Shown: positions 24,284-31,448 of the stretch, in pieces
Position numbering within the stretch: the first letter of the stretch is position 1
How the letters are laid out: each line of letters begins with the position of its first letter
Assembly: GCA_944323255.1 (NCBI GenBank)
Contig: CALURU010000020.1
Location: 1 to 35,625 of the forward strand
DNA length: 35,625 nt
Reading direction: 5' to 3'
Source of the DNA: Candidatus Gastranaerophilales bacterium
Lineage (GTDB): Bacteria; Cyanobacteriota; Vampirovibrionia; Gastranaerophilales; Gastranaerophilaceae
Notes under the pieces: model-generated
What the model saw: only the letters and a program-made list of their open reading frames with translations
Database searches by the model: none
What the model was told of the DNA's origin: nothing
Position numbers and translations under genes: made by a program

Positions 24284-25933
24284 ATGGGGAAATTTGATTT
24301 ATTTAATAAATTCACCAGTGCTGTTATCATTGTTAATGAAAACAGAGAAATGGTTTTTGCTAACAATGTTTTTAAACGCTTATTTCCGGATTTTAAGACT
24401 CTGGAAAAATTTTCACATAAATTAAACTATAATGTTTGCGCTCTTGTAAGCAACGACGTAAAGGTTCATTCTCCTATAGCGCAGGCGCTGAAGTCACGGG
24501 AAGATTTTTCTGCCTATATATCCTATCAGGCGTCAGGCGGAGAATTGTATTATTATGAAATGAATTCTACAAGAAAAGGAACATATAATATCATAGTGCT
24601 GACTGATGTTACGGCAAAAAGCCAGCTCGATGGAATTGTTCTAAAAAATCTGAATCTGCAAAAAAAAATTTCTATTCTCGAAAATGATAATAAAAACCTG
24701 TCTAAAATAAAGCTTCAAGCTCAATCACAGGCGATGAAATTATTATTGCTTAATAATATTTCTAATATAATAAGAGAATCTATAGATACTTCGGTTATTC
24801 TAAATTCTGCTCTGGAGGAAATAGCACAAATGTTTGGGGCATTTAGAGCCTACTATGCGGAAGAATGCGGAGCTAATAAATACAGGATTGCAGAGTCATT
24901 GCAGAACAAAGATAAAGGTATGGAGCTCTCTTTTGAAAAATCTGCCGACGATTGCATAAAGTCTAATAAAGTTTCATGCGTGACCTGTATGAAAGAATAC
25001 AAAGAGGCTAAGCCATTCAGGGAAATTGTCCAGCGAGTTATTTTACCTATTTATCATATGAATAAACTTCTGGGTGTTATTGTTCTTTCGACAAAACAAA
25101 AAACAAAATTTGATGATACTCTGGAGGTTTTAAACGGTGTTTCTTCGCAGCTTGGAAATGCAATAATTCAGGCAGAATTGTACAAAAAAAATGAACAGAT
25201 GGTTAGGGATTTAACCAAGACATTAAAGGAATTAAAAGATACGCAATTGAAACTTATAAATTCTGAAAAAATGGCATCACTTGGTCAGCTTGTTGCCGGA
25301 GTTGCGCATGAAATCAATACTCCTGTTGCTTCAATTAAGTCTAACAATGAAATTACTAAAAAACTTATATCAAAAATAAAAGATGAAGAAATTCTAAGTC
25401 TTTTAAAAGAAGTTAATGAAATAGATTCAGAGGCAATCGAGAGAATAAACAGGCTGGTTGTGTCTTTAAGAAAATTTGTAAGACTTGATGAGGCTGAATT
25501 GCAGGAAGCGGATATAAATAAAGAAATTGATTTAACGCTTGATTTAATCCGGCATGAAACAAAAAACAGGATTGAGGTTGTAAAAAATTATTCGAAACTC
25601 CCGCCTGTAAAATGTTATCCGAATATGCTTAATCAGGTGTTTATGAATATTCTTGTAAATGCAGTACACGCAATAAAAGGCAGGGGTACAATAACTATTG
25701 ACACAAGCTATAAAAATGATAATTTGTCAGTCAAAATTAAAGATACCGGATGTGGAATTAAAGAGCCGGATAAGATATTTTTTGCAGGATATACAACAAA
25801 AGGTGTCGGGGTTGGAACCGGCTTGGGACTTGCTATTTCTCAAAAAATTATTGAAAAGCACAAAGGAAAAATTTCTGTAAAAACTAAACTAAATGAGGGA
25901 AGCGAATTTACTATTACCATCCCTGGTAAGTAG
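24284..25933 (+). CDS. Orphan PAS/GAF sensor histidine kinase
   Basis: 549 residues without obvious membrane segments, so probably a cytoplasmic sensor. A PAS-like N-terminus comes first (AVIIVNENREMVFANNVFKR, about 13-32), then a coiled coil (about 118-150). A GAF-like domain (about 155-300) contains a cysteine cluster at 195, 224, 232 and 235 (CVTC). HisKA has the phospho-acceptor H342 in GVAHEINTPVASIKSN. HATPase_c has N-box QVFMNILVNAVHAIKG, G1 IKDTGCGIKEP and G2 GVGTGLGLAIS. There is no response regulator beside it, so its partner is elsewhere. The cysteine cluster could bind a metal or Fe-S centre or sense redox state (inference). Apparently leaderless. Confidence 0.88.
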   Translation: MGKFDLFNKFTSAVIIVNENREMVFANNVFKRLFPDFKTLEKFSHKLNYNVCALVSNDVKVHSPIAQALKSREDFSAYISYQASGGELYYYEMNSTRKGTYNIIVLTDVTAKSQLDGIVLKNLNLQKKISILENDNKNLSKIKLQAQSQAMKLLLLNNISNIIRESIDTSVILNSALEEIAQMFGAFRAYYAEECGANKYRIAESLQNKDKGMELSFEKSADDCIKSNKVSCVTCMKEYKEAKPFREIVQRVILPIYHMNKLLGVIVLSTKQKTKFDDTLEVLNGVSSQLGNAIIQAELYKKNEQMVRDLTKTLKELKDTQLKLINSEKMASLGQLVAGVAHEINTPVASIKSNNEITKKLISKIKDEEILSLLKEVNEIDSEAIERINRLVVSLRKFVRLDEAELQEADINKEIDLTLDLIRHETKNRIEVVKNYSKLPPVKCYPNMLNQVFMNILVNAVHAIKGRGTITIDTSYKNDNLSVKIKDTGCGIKEPDKIFFAGYTTKGVGVGTGLGLAISQKIIEKHKGKISVKTKLNEGSEFTITIPGK

Positions 25934-26226
25934 GAAATCTTAAGTTTTGTAAAGCTGAGTTTTTCTTACTACTGTTAAGTTTTAGGAATATATTAATTAT
26001 AATAATAATTAAATTTTGTAAAAATATCTGGTAGACTAGTTATAAAAATGTCAAAATATGTTATATTAATACTACCGAGATTAAGTGTAAATTTTACCCT
26101 AATTCAAAGGGATTGTAACAAAAAATTTACAAATTAAATAGATAAAGGCAATTTTTAGAAACAAAAAAACTTTATATTACTGTGTAGAAGTTAAAGAAAT
26201 ATGTTTACATATTGGAGGTAACGTGT
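25934..26226. other. Intergenic region before the HEAT-repeat gene
   Basis: A 293-bp AT-rich gap. AATATG (about 26199) pairs with CATATT around TTTA immediately before GGAGGT, so the ribosome site sits beside a small hairpin. No clear promoter pair or gene could be assigned. Confidence 0.4.
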
Positions 26227-27084
26227 ATGGCAATTACAGTAAACAGCAAAAAAAAGCAAGTTAAGAAAACTTTTCAGGAATTAATCAACGATTTGATGAC
26301 TTCAAGTTCTGAAAAAGTTAGATATAATGCTGCCCGTGTTCTTGGAGAAATGGGCGATTCTAAAGCTGTTGAGCCGTTAATTGAAGTTTTGAAAAACGAT
26401 AAAAACGGTTCTGTTCGTTTATATGCCGCTCGTGCGTTGGGCGAATTGGGCGATTCTAAAGCCACTGAACATTTAATTGAATCTTTAAGAGAAGACCGCA
26501 ACGTTGACGTTAGAGTTCGTGCAGCACGTGCACTTGGACGTCTTGGCGGTAAAATCGTAGTTGAACCTCTGGTAGAAGCTCTTAATGATGAAAACTCTCA
26601 GGTTTGTATAACAGCAACAGATGCTTTGATTGAAATTGGTGATGTTGCTACTGACGCATTAATGAAATCATTAGATCACGAAAAAGTTAATGTAAGATGC
26701 GACGCTACCCGTGCTCTTGGTGAAATCGGAAATAAAAAATGCGTAGATAAAATTATCAATATGTTATACGATGAATGGGTTAACGTTAGAATTTATGCGG
26801 TAACTTCTTTAGGTAAATTGAATGATAAAAAAGCAGTTCCTGCATTAATCGACGTTATGAAAAACCGTTCAGAAAACGATTTAGTTAGAGCAGGCGCTGC
26901 AGCAGCTTTGGGCGTTCTTAGAGACCAGAGAGCACTCCTTCCTTTAAGAGAATTGATTATGGAAGCTGAAGAGTTAGGCGAATTGGAAGATACAGCTTTA
27001 AAATCTTTTAAAAAGATTATGGCAGCTAACTGGCAGGCTATTCCGGGTGCTACTCAACAAAAGAAACCTGCTCAAACATTTTAA
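26227..27084 (+). CDS. HEAT-repeat (PBS-lyase-type) scaffold protein
   Basis: I start at ATG 26227 (MAITVNSKKKQVKK) because GGAGGT lies 7-8 nt upstream; 285 residues. It is almost entirely HEAT-like repeats of about 31 residues, for example VRYNAARVLGEMGDSKAVEP, VRLYAARALGELGDSKATEH, VRVRAARALGRLGGKIVVEP, VRCDATRALGEIGNKKCVDK and VRIYAVTSLGKLNDKKAVPA. Such PBS-lyase HEAT proteins are common in Cyanobacteria and act as protein-binding scaffolds; the bacterium shows no phycobilisome genes here, so the partner is unknown. The codon choice (frequent CGT and GGT) looks more biased than in its neighbours, which suggests good expression. It has a clear terminator. Confidence 0.85.
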   Translation: MAITVNSKKKQVKKTFQELINDLMTSSSEKVRYNAARVLGEMGDSKAVEPLIEVLKNDKNGSVRLYAARALGELGDSKATEHLIESLREDRNVDVRVRAARALGRLGGKIVVEPLVEALNDENSQVCITATDALIEIGDVATDALMKSLDHEKVNVRCDATRALGEIGNKKCVDKIINMLYDEWVNVRIYAVTSLGKLNDKKAVPALIDVMKNRSENDLVRAGAAAALGVLRDQRALLPLRELIMEAEELGELEDTALKSFKKIMAANWQAIPGATQQKKPAQTF

Positions 27085-27104
27085 TAAAAAAGATGTAGGA
27101 TATA

Positions 27105-27140
27105 TAAAAAAGACCTTGATGAAAATCAGGGTCTTTTTTT
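27105..27140 (+). terminator. Rho-independent terminator after the HEAT gene
   Basis: AAAAAAGACCTTGAT (to 27120), loop GAAA, ATCAGGGTCTTTTTTT (27125-27140), with one mismatch and a long T tract. Confidence 0.9.
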
Positions 27141-27186
27141 GTTGTTAATCTTTGTAACAAAAAAGCAATTTAAGAAAAAAAATTTA

Positions 27187-27217
27187 CTTTTTAATAATAC
27201 GGGGAATTATTAAAAAG
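27187..27217 (+). promoter_or_regulatory. Perfect 12-bp hairpin covering the start region of the RelA/SpoT-like gene
   Basis: CTTTTTAATAAT (27187-27198), loop ACGGGGA, ATTATTAAAAAG (27206-27217), ending 2 nt before the ATG at 27220. The only purine-rich ribosome-site candidate (GGGGA) is in the loop, 14 nt from the ATG. It could be an operator or a translation-blocking hairpin. A -10-like TATTAA (27208-27213) also sits 6 nt before the ATG. Confidence 0.6.
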
Positions 27218-27219
27218 TT

Positions 27220-28533
27220 ATGGGATATCAGTTTTTAATCAAAAAATTTATGCAAAAACCTGAATTGGGGCTGAATGTTAATTTTTCAAGATTAACTTCA
27301 GGGTCTAAAGATATGGAGATTGCGTTTGCATCTAAAGATGCTGCTTTAAAAAAAGCTGATTTAGGGACAACGGCGTATCAAATCGGTGAGGATTTGAAGG
27401 CGGGTTTTTCGGATGCCAGATTGCAGGTTGATAACATTTTTGGGAATTTATCAAGTGTAAAAGAAATAACAAACAGACCTAAAGGTGCATTATCAATTTA
27501 TACCAAGTTAGAGCGCGGGATTAAAGAAAAGAAGATAAGTTCTTATGAGACAGCCGTAGAATATATAGGCGACGGCATTGGCTCAAGAGTTATTACAAAA
27601 TCTCTGCCACAGCTTTCATCTTCAGAGATTAAGAGTTTGATTGAGAATTTTAAATTAAATGGTGAATCTTTGACAAAAGAGCAGAAGATTCTTCTGGGTA
27701 AATATATTTATAATCATCCAATGTCTACAGAAGAGGCTGATAGAGCATTTCCGATATTTGAAAAATTTGTTCAGCCATTAATAGAAAAGCGTTCTAAAGA
27801 GGTTGTAGATGACTTGGCTGTTTCTATTGCAGCAAGCAGGATAAAGAAGGGTGAGCTTAGTATTGAGCAAATTAAAGCGCAGAAACTGCTTGCGGAGGAT
27901 TTAATTAAACGGCTTGAGGAAAATAAGTTTGAGCCGTTGGAGGTTTTGAAAATAAATAATTATAGAGGAGGTCACGGTCTGCCGGAATTCAGCAGCAGGC
28001 AGATACAGGCTTTGAGAAAGATCTGCGGAAATGGTGTTATTGTAAATTCACGTCCGGAGCTTGCTGGCTATAGCAAATTTCCGAATTATAATTATTCAAA
28101 ATCGGAGGCAAAAGACTTTGCAATAAAATCTTCGGGTTACAGAACAGGGCAGATGAATGTTATTCATTCTAATGGAATGAGAGGTGAAATACAGTTTAGA
28201 GGTGCACAAACAAATTATTTTGGTGAATATGAACATATAGCTTACGACTTGAGGCAGGGTAAAAATACGCTGGGACCATTGTTTGATGATTATAAACGGG
28301 AAATTTCTAAACTGTCGGATAACAAATATGCAAGGTATAATAAATATTTGGAGGAGTGCTATAATTATTATAATCGTATAGAGCTGGGGTTGCCTGCGCT
28401 AAAACCGAAACTCCCAAAAGGGTTTAACAAGGTTCTCTCAGAGGAAAATATGAAAAAATTGTATGAAGCAAATGAAAAACGTTTGGCAGATTTGAAAACC
28501 GGATTTGCCCCGCATTTTGTAGAAGTTGCATAA
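27220..28533 (+). CDS. RelA/SpoT-type nucleotidyltransferase-domain protein with a large insertion
   Basis: A 437-residue protein not resembling full-length Rel (no HD, TGS or ACT segments seen). RelA/SpoT synthetase motifs occur in order: R86-P-K88-G-A-L-S92-I-Y-T-K96 (canonical RxKxxxSIYxK); YIGD118GIGSR123VI (canonical D of the first metal site in yDxxGxRvi); GYRTGQ (306-311; canonical GYxSxH, with Q for H); E323-IQFR (canonical EIQIRT, general base/metal Glu); and FGEYEHIAYD (334-343) for the E..aAhw.Y region. D118 and Y308 are 190 residues apart instead of about 45, so a mainly helical block of about 140 residues (about 130-275) interrupts the fold. It could make alarmones or pyrophosphorylate tRNA like toxic small alarmone synthetases. 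It is 12 nt from the next gene. Confidence 0.7.
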   Translation: MGYQFLIKKFMQKPELGLNVNFSRLTSGSKDMEIAFASKDAALKKADLGTTAYQIGEDLKAGFSDARLQVDNIFGNLSSVKEITNRPKGALSIYTKLERGIKEKKISSYETAVEYIGDGIGSRVITKSLPQLSSSEIKSLIENFKLNGESLTKEQKILLGKYIYNHPMSTEEADRAFPIFEKFVQPLIEKRSKEVVDDLAVSIAASRIKKGELSIEQIKAQKLLAEDLIKRLEENKFEPLEVLKINNYRGGHGLPEFSSRQIQALRKICGNGVIVNSRPELAGYSKFPNYNYSKSEAKDFAIKSSGYRTGQMNVIHSNGMRGEIQFRGAQTNYFGEYEHIAYDLRQGKNTLGPLFDDYKREISKLSDNKYARYNKYLEECYNYYNRIELGLPALKPKLPKGFNKVLSEENMKKLYEANEKRLADLKTGFAPHFVEVA

Positions 28534-28545
28534 GGGAAACAATAT

Positions 28546-28959
28546 ATGATAAAATACGATATCAAAAAGATTAATAATAAACATATAAGGATGATGCCGA
28601 AGAAGATGGAAAAAAAGTTTTCGGAAGAGCTTAAAGCTGTTATATCCAAGATGAAAGATCGTATTTCCAGAGAGATTCCGGATGTGGGTTATTTCAGAAA
28701 TTTTGCGGTGGATTTTGAGAATAAGGATAAGAATATATTTGCCAGAGCAATTTCTCTGGGCGTTGAACGGGATGAGAATATCGAAGGCAATGCGTTATTG
28801 ATTCTTTCAGCGCTTCATCCGTCAATGAATGTTGATGCGTCTTCTATGCTGGTTTGCGGGAGTCGAGATGATATTTTGCGGTTTATGAATAAAGATAATT
28901 TCCAGCAAAAAGTCAGGGAAGAAATATATAAATTATCTGAATCTTTAAAGAAAATTTGA
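28546..28959 (+). CDS. Small hypothetical partner of the RelA/SpoT-like protein
   Basis: Unrecognised 137-residue soluble protein, basic at the N-terminus (MIKYDIKKINNKHIRMMPKK). The centre (GYFRNFAVDFENKDKNIFAR, then ALLILSALHPSMNVDASSML) looks alpha/beta. A C-terminal amphipathic helix follows (FQQKVREEIYKLSESLKK). It starts 12 nt after the RelA/SpoT-like gene (AAGGGAAAC before the ATG) and shares its terminator, so the two form one transcript. The arrangement would suit a toxin-neutralising or accessory subunit, but nothing in the sequence proves that. Confidence 0.65.
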   Translation: MIKYDIKKINNKHIRMMPKKMEKKFSEELKAVISKMKDRISREIPDVGYFRNFAVDFENKDKNIFARAISLGVERDENIEGNALLILSALHPSMNVDASSMLVCGSRDDILRFMNKDNFQQKVREEIYKLSESLKKI

Positions 28960-28965
28960 TATCAA

Positions 28966-29000
28966 AAATCGGCGGGAATTTTTTAAATTCCCGCCGATTT
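28966..29000. terminator. Bidirectional terminator between convergent genes
   Basis: AAATCGGCGGGAATTT (28966-28981) pairs perfectly with AAATTCCCGCCGATTT (28985-29000) around a 3-nt T loop. It is 6 nt past the plus-strand gene and 2 nt past the stop of the minus-strand dehydrogenase, so it can serve both. Confidence 0.88.
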
Positions 29001-29002
29001 AC

Positions 29003-29968
29003 TTACATTTTTATTAATATTTTTATACTTTCTTTAGACTTGTTAGCTTCAAAGGCTTCTATTGCATCATCAATTGAATAAATTCCGCTGATAAACGGAG
29101 TAAAATCTATTCTATGGTTTTTAAGCAGCCTTAATGCCGGCGGAAATTGACCGCAGCGCGAGCCGAGAACAGTTATTTCATCGATTACAATCGGTGCAAG
29201 GTTAAGTTCTTTGCCGGAAGCAACCGTGCTTTTAAGAACCAGCGTTCCTCTCGGTTTAGTTAGAGCCATAGAGGTTTCAAAACCTGAAGCTGTTCCTGTT
29301 GCTTCTACTACGACATCATAAATTTTCTCAGGTGTAAATAAGTTGAGTAATTGCGTTTTAACTCCCTGAGCAGCAGCAATGTCGAGTTTATTTTGATGTT
29401 TTCCGACAAGCAGGACGTCAAGGTTTTGGGAATTAAGTGTCAGAGCTGTTGTAAGTCCTAGTTTTCCGTCTCCGAGTACAACAACTTTCTGCATAGGTTC
29501 AATATGAAGCTGTTCGGTAATTTCGCAGGCTGCTGCAAGCGGTTCTACAAAAACTGCTTGTTCGTCAGTGACGTTATCCGGAACTTCAAACAGCACATTG
29601 GTTGGCATGGTCATATATTCAGCAAAGCAGCCGTCTTTTCTCCAAATACCTAAAGTATGGCGGTTAGGGCAGTGGCGGTAATTTTTTTTTGCACACCATT
29701 CGCATTCCGGATCGTTGCAGCCGTAGCTGATTTCTGCAACAACTCTTTTGCCGACAAGCGATTTGTCATCCCCGTTCACTTCTTCCACAACACCTACAAA
29801 TTCGTGTCCTAAAATTCCTTTATAACCCATATATCCTTTTGTAATTTCATAATCAGTATTACAAATACCCGCAAGTTTTACTCTGATTAAAGCTTCGCCT
29901 TTTTGCGGAGTCGGTTTCGAGTAATTTTTATCAAGTTTTAATCCATCATCAAATACAATTGCTTTCAT
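29003..29968 (-). CDS. Zinc-dependent medium-chain alcohol dehydrogenase
   Basis: MDR-family NAD(P)-dependent dehydrogenase, 321 residues. Catalytic zinc: C in AGICNTDYEITKG (about 36), GHEFVGVVEE (His-Glu, about 54-55), and a later E in VEPLAAACE. The structural-zinc lobe has four cysteines in C-NDPE-C-EW-C-AKKNYRH-C. The Rossmann loop is VVVLGDGKLGLTTAL. The length is a little short of the typical 340-350. The substrate is not determined; similar proteins are annotated as threonine, sorbitol or generic alcohol dehydrogenases. It stands alone, converging on the RelA/SpoT-like operon. Confidence 0.88.
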   Translation of the reverse strand: MKAIVFDDGLKLDKNYSKPTPQKGEALIRVKLAGICNTDYEITKGYMGYKGILGHEFVGVVEEVNGDDKSLVGKRVVAEISYGCNDPECEWCAKKNYRHCPNRHTLGIWRKDGCFAEYMTMPTNVLFEVPDNVTDEQAVFVEPLAAACEITEQLHIEPMQKVVVLGDGKLGLTTALTLNSQNLDVLLVGKHQNKLDIAAAQGVKTQLLNLFTPEKIYDVVVEATGTASGFETSMALTKPRGTLVLKSTVASGKELNLAPIVIDEITVLGSRCGQFPPALRLLKNHRIDFTPFISGIYSIDDAIEAFEANKSKESIKILIKM

Positions 29969-30072
29969 TTTTGCTCTCCTTACCTATAATAAAAATACCA
30001 TAAACACTGCACTCTGGGTTAAGATGTAAAAAAGTCTTAACAATCTTATGGTGAAAAATGAAAATGTAGTAA

Positions 30073-30217
30073 TATAATCTTGTACTTGATTTTGAAACAA
30101 AGCTCAAACGCTGCGTAGGATAAATCTTTCAAGAGTATGAGGGGGCAGAATGCCCTTATGGTTCCAACTTGCGAAGAACCTGTTCTGTCTTTGCCCATAC
30201 CTCTTTGCCTAAAGAGG
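30073..30217 (+). promoter_or_regulatory. Promoter and structured leader RNA before the zinc-ribbon gene
   Basis: TATAAT (30073-30078) gives a predicted start near 30085 and a 165-nt leader. AGAG/TATG (30132-30139) pair with CATAC/CTCT (30196-30204) with a one-base bulge. GGCAGAA pairs with TTCTGTC, and apical GGTTC pairs with GAACC. CCTCTTT (30200-30206) can instead pair with AAAGAGG (30211-30217), so two folds exclude each other. The -35 is weak. It matches no RNA class I know (not SRP, tmRNA or tRNA). Possibly a cis-regulatory switch or small RNA. Confidence 0.4.
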
Positions 30218-30251
30218 ATATTATAAAGTTAATAATTTTAGGAGGTTAATT

Positions 30252-30623
30252 GTGCGTCATTGCTGTCAGTTTACCCCTGATGATGTGTACTATCTCAGGG
30301 ATAATGATTTATTTTCGTCCAGAAAATTATCAATCGGATTTTGTCCGGTTTGCTCCAAACCAGTTGCGGAACTTGTAGAATGGAGGTTCGACGGGGTGAT
30401 GAATAAAGTTTCCGTTTCAGGTATCAGTGCTAATGATTTGATGCTGAGCCTGAGGGATCAGATTGTTTACTCCCTTAGAGAGTATAATTACTCAAAATTT
30501 AAATCCAAACCGTTTGGCTGGGTCTATGGAGTAAATAAGAGTGTAAAATCCGGAAAACGAGAAGTCGTAAAACAGTATGCCTGCGATTTTTACGGTAACA
30601 AAGAATTAGTAAAAAGTTTTTAA
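30252..30623 (+). CDS. Hypothetical zinc-ribbon protein (prophage-like region)
   Basis: Starts at GTG 30252 with a strong AGGAGG 7 nt upstream; 123 residues. It has Cys pairs near the N-terminus (RHCC) and in FCPVCSKPV (about 30-38), typical of a small zinc-binding knuckle, then SANDLMLSLRDQIVYSLREY and a basic C-terminal half (KSVKSGKREVVKQYACDFYG). It is perhaps nucleic-acid-binding. I do not recognise the family. It is the first gene of a three-gene run ending with the GNAT protein, on the portal strand. Confidence 0.65.
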   Translation: MRHCCQFTPDDVYYLRDNDLFSSRKLSIGFCPVCSKPVAELVEWRFDGVMNKVSVSGISANDLMLSLRDQIVYSLREYNYSKFKSKPFGWVYGVNKSVKSGKREVVKQYACDFYGNKELVKSF

Positions 30624-30630
30624 AATTTCT

Positions 30631-30720
30631 GACCGGAGGTTGTCGTTTCACCTTTCTCTCTCGTCACAAACTCCTTGTGTATGGATATTACCCCTCTTTC
30701 CTCCGGTCTTTTTCTTTTTT
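30631..30720 (+). terminator. Long-loop inverted repeat with T tract
   Basis: GACCGGAGG (30631-30639) and CCTCCGGTC (30700-30708) are exact inverted copies, followed by T5-C-T6. The 60-nt interior contains a second hairpin CACAA/TTGTG (30665-30679). It looks like a terminator enclosing a small structured RNA between two genes. Confidence 0.6.
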
Positions 30721-30729
30721 GAGGTATTT

Positions 30730-31032
30730 ATGGCTAATAAAAATGCTAAAGATAAAAAACATAAAATTAATGAGAAGCATATAGAATTGTATGATAAAGC
30801 GCTTTCTGTGCTGGAATTTCTGCTTAATGAATTTGCACATGATATAAAGTATGCGGAATTTGAGTATCTTGATATTCCGAAAAATACTATCGGTACGATT
30901 GATTTTATAATTTCTGCAATAGGAAAAGTTCAGAAAGGGCAGCGGCTCGCACTCGGCCTTGATAACGAACTACCTGTTAATGAGGAACCGGAAATTAATA
31001 TTGTTGAAGGGCTTTCGGAGGATAAAATATGA
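30730..31032 (+). CDS. Small hypothetical protein, possibly terminase-small-subunit-like
   Basis: I start at ATG 30730 (MANKNAKDKKHKINEKH), with GAGGT 5 nt upstream; an upstream TTG would read through the terminator-like repeat. The 100-residue product is a lysine-rich N-terminus, two helices (ELYDKALSVLEFLLNEFAHD; TIDFIISAIGKVQKGQRLAL) and an acidic tail. The second helix resembles small phage packaging-type proteins I have seen, but that is weak. Its stop overlaps the ATG of the next gene (ATGA), so the two are translationally coupled. Confidence 0.6.
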   Translation: MANKNAKDKKHKINEKHIELYDKALSVLEFLLNEFAHDIKYAEFEYLDIPKNTIGTIDFIISAIGKVQKGQRLALGLDNELPVNEEPEINIVEGLSEDKI

Positions 31033-31448
31033 TAAGGGTTTTGATTCCAAAAGATGCTGAATTTTTACGTTATGAAAATGAAATCAGAAGTCTTTATCAA
31101 AATTCGCAGTCGCAAATTTGTGATCCGAATCCGTTTGAATTTATCAGGGATAATACATTTTTTTACTTGTTTCTTGATGATGATAAATTAATCGGCGGAA
31201 TTTATTATTTTCTGGATGAAGAGGGAAAGCTTTTTCTCAATGGTTTTGCAAAGAGGAAAATGTTTGAACAAAGCTTGGAGTGTTTGAAGCTTTCAACAAG
31301 CTGGTTTGATTCTGATATTTATGCAGAGGCACAAAACCGAGCCTCAGCCCTGTGCCTTTTAAGGTGTGGATTCAGGAGATTTAACGATAATATATTTATA
31401 TTAAAGGTTAAATCATCTGCCAAGAAGGTATATTCTTCTTTCTTTTAA
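31029..31448 (+). CDS. GNAT-like acetyltransferase (prophage-like region)
   Basis: A 139-residue protein, ATGA-coupled to the previous gene. The centre (FFYLFLDDDKLIGGIYYFLD, then EEGKLFLNGFAKRKMFEQSL) looks like the beta strands and acceptor region of a compact GNAT. YAEAQNRASALCLLRCGFRR resembles motif B (N-R-A-S-x-x-x-L-x-x-x-G-F). A clear acetyl-CoA loop (Q/R-x-x-G-x-G/A) is missing, so activity is doubtful. Such small GNAT-like proteins occur in tailed-phage packaging regions. The 3' end overlaps the minus-strand pseudogene by 36 nt. Confidence 0.6.
   Translation: MIRVLIPKDAEFLRYENEIRSLYQNSQSQICDPNPFEFIRDNTFFYLFLDDDKLIGGIYYFLDEEGKLFLNGFAKRKMFEQSLECLKLSTSWFDSDIYAEAQNRASALCLLRCGFRRFNDNIFILKVKSSAKKVYSSFF

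Noticed and set aside
30127..30217. SRP 4.5S RNA, tmRNA or tRNA
   Set aside because: The conserved SRP apical loop (AGCAGC with GGAA/GGAG side) and tRNA T-loop signature are absent.
30640..30729. TTG start extending the 30730 gene upstream
   Set aside because: The extension reads through a terminator-like inverted repeat and gives a hydrophobic, phenylalanine-rich stretch; ATG 30730 has GAGGT upstream.
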